Of a stretch of DNA of 64,000 nt, positions 62,111 through 64,000 are shown one piece after another. The notes below the pieces were generated by a model. The model was not told where the DNA came from and searched no databases. It worked only from the letters and a program-made list of their open reading frames with translations. The DNA is from Cranoglanis bouderius. Taxonomy: Eukaryota; Chordata; Actinopteri; Siluriformes; Cranoglanididae. A program made the position numbers and the translations under genes. The stretch covers positions 20,775,027 through 20,839,026 of the forward strand of contig CM042548.1 in the NCBI GenBank assembly GCA_023630585.1, written 5' to 3'. The first letter of the stretch is position 1, and each line of letters begins with the position of its first letter.

Positions 62111-63600
62111 TATGATGCGGTGGGTTTTTTCCCCCAATATTTGCCATGACTGACAAAAAAAAGTGTTATTCCTGAGTAAATGAACAAGAGCATTCCTGTG
62201 CAAATGAAAAACATTTCCCAGCCTGGAAGCACATTGCCAAACACACCCACTCACATTCCACACTATTTGCATAGCTACATTTCTCAGTTTAAAATAGTGC
62301 TCGCCTCACTGTGCTTTGAATACCGATATCTGGCTGTTGTGTCTACAGTCTTGCTACATTTGTGTAAGAAGAGAACTTTAGGAGAACCATGTTTTCATTT
62401 GTTCTTTAATAACTCAGTGAAGGTTTGGGTCTATGCATTGTCAGCACACCACTGATAAAAGCATAGAAACGATCAGAGCAGCGCTTCCTGTATGACAGCA
62501 AGTGGTGTAGCAACACTAAGAGAATGACTGGGCATTAATCTATGTGTCTATTTAGAAAGTATCTTTATATCTTAAACCCAACACTTGTCAGTATCATGAC
62601 AAGGTGCCGTCATTTGTTACTCTTATTTTCTATAGCTAACAGAAAGCAGGAGCATGTGTAGTAATATAAAATGTGAAACGTGTCTGAGAGCTAATTAGTT
62701 TCTGCTCCGAGTTACTCAAATTGAGCAAAGCTACTCCAGCAACTTGTCATGCTGCAAGAACCGTGTAACCACTGGCATGCTGTATTTAAAAAGCATGTTC
62801 TGCACCATGCTGTTTTTAGATTTCAACACAACTGGGCAGAATTGGTGCATGTTTAAATCTCTAAACGTCTGGTTGGTGCTTTTTTTTTTTTTAATCTCAC
62901 GGCAATGCTAGAATAAAAAAGGATAATCTACACACTATCATTATCTAAAAAAAAAAAATAATAATGCAAAGATATTTCTGATGCAGCTTCAGTCTGGTTT
63001 CCCGCTGTGGCAAGAAAAAAAAAAAACAACAACAACCCAAAAGAACATCACTTTATATGCATTCTCAAATTTCTGATGAAACTTGTATTTGCAAAACCTC
63101 ATACCCATCCATGTCCGTTCTGCTGGAGAGAATAGGGCTTTTGACTAATGCTCTACTTGGTGTAATTATAAGTCTAGTAAAGGAGGAAATTAGTGTGAGG
63201 CAGCCGAAGGATGTCTGGAATGTGAATGAGGATACTGTGTAAAAAGGTCAGTAACCTGGAAATGGAAACCTTCTCACACTTGGTGTTATTTAGGGTATTT
63301 GGCTTGCTGAGAACTTTGAAGTGTTCACACACACACACACACACGTGTTTCAATTCCACAGACATATCAACAGATGAAGGAAGTCAGGGTTCCTTTGAAC
63401 TGACTGAATGACTCTGTAGTTATGTTCAGTTGATGTGAATTTGTTAAGCTTTTCACGCCCTCCTTTCTGCCCTCTCTGAGCGTGTGTGAACAGGCTTTCT
63501 GAAGACAAACTCCTACACACGCCCCAATTCTTTTTCTCACACCTCACCATCCTAAACGTCCCATGGAAAATCAGACTTCATATTCAGCCGAGCTGCATTT
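62111..63600. other. Intergenic DNA downstream of anapc1, nothing recognised
   Basis: Contains poly(A) runs at 62947-62958 and 63015-63026 and a (CA)n run at 63326-63344. No gene is supported. Confidence 0.45.
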
Positions 63601-63849
63601 TCAGCTTCCCCCCCCCTTTGCCAAAGCAGAACCGCCCAAAACAGTGTGCAGCTGCATGTGTTTCCTCTAAACACTCATTTGGCTACAAGGGCAGCGCGAG
63701 CCCCTATTAAAGTCTCAGTTTTTGGCCCTTTTCCCAGCAACTAGCGTCTTTTCATCTACCTCTGGTATTCTTTCAACTTTACGTAGAAGCAGTAATACTG
63801 ACAGGGCGTGTTGTTTAGAGAGTTCTTGAGGCGTTAACCGCTTTACGGG

Positions 63850-64000
63850 CTAAACTCCATTCACACAAGCAGGAAGATTTGAATCTGCGGCGAGTCTGAC
63901 GCTTCTGGAGAAGTGGGCGTGGCCAGCCTCGGCGGACAGACTCAACGCAGGCTCCACTCCATGAATGAGTCAAGTCCACGACGAGCTGTGGGGGACAGAG
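63850..64000. promoter_or_regulatory. GC-richer end of window, possible start of a neighbouring gene
   Basis: CpG content rises in the last 150 bases (for example GAATCTGCGGCGAGTCTGAC, GTGGGCGTGGCC, CTCGGCGGACAG), including a GGGCGTGG Sp/KLF-type box at 63916. An ATG occurs at 63961 but the window ends before a coding frame can be judged. Confidence 0.25.

Overview
This is a stretch of animal, almost certainly teleost fish, nuclear DNA. It has a 47-exon vertebrate gene with GT/AG introns, a very dense load of fish-type Tc1 transposons, tRNA-derived SINE pieces, L2-like LINE tails, and long (TA)n and (CA)n microsatellites. The repeat mix would suit an otophysan such as a catfish, but that is a guess. 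There is no bacterial or phage content, no CRISPR array and no functional RNA gene that I can support.

One host gene fills most of the window: anapc1 (APC1, scaffold of the anaphase-promoting complex/cyclosome), on the + strand. Its probable promoter and non-coding first exon lie near 9.03-9.33 kb, the start codon is at 14786, the stop ends at 61810 and a poly(A) signal lies at 62087. The 47 coding exons I could place join in continuous phase into 5,865 nt (1,954 residues plus stop) with no internal stop, so the gene looks intact. All introns use GT-AG except the one at 48011-48188, which is GC-AG.

Layout: 0-8.5 kb is upstream repeat territory (two Tc1 elements, a 640-bp TA/CATA tract, a possible LTR fragment, SINE and L2 pieces, including an L2 nested inside a Tc1). 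At 9-14.7 kb come the promoter and intron 1, which holds a contiguous block of two Tc1 elements, microsatellites and an inverted-repeat DNA element. From 14.8 to 61.8 kb are the anapc1 coding exons, with more than a dozen Tc1, LINE, hAT-like and foldback elements in the introns. From 61.8 to 64 kb are the 3' UTR and intergenic DNA, turning GC-richer in the last 150 bases.

Most transposases are clearly dead. Two come close to complete: the + strand element at 173-1718 (all three acidic catalytic residues, DD35E spacing, one late frameshift) and the - strand element at 11091-12713 (all three residues, DD34E, one frameshift and one stop). I found no undescribed multi-gene system. The most useful patterns are (TG)n microsatellites beside five anapc1 acceptors, each in front of an exon whose length is not a multiple of three; microsatellites joined directly to Tc1 ends; and several nested or TSD-flanked insertions whose history can be read from the sequence.
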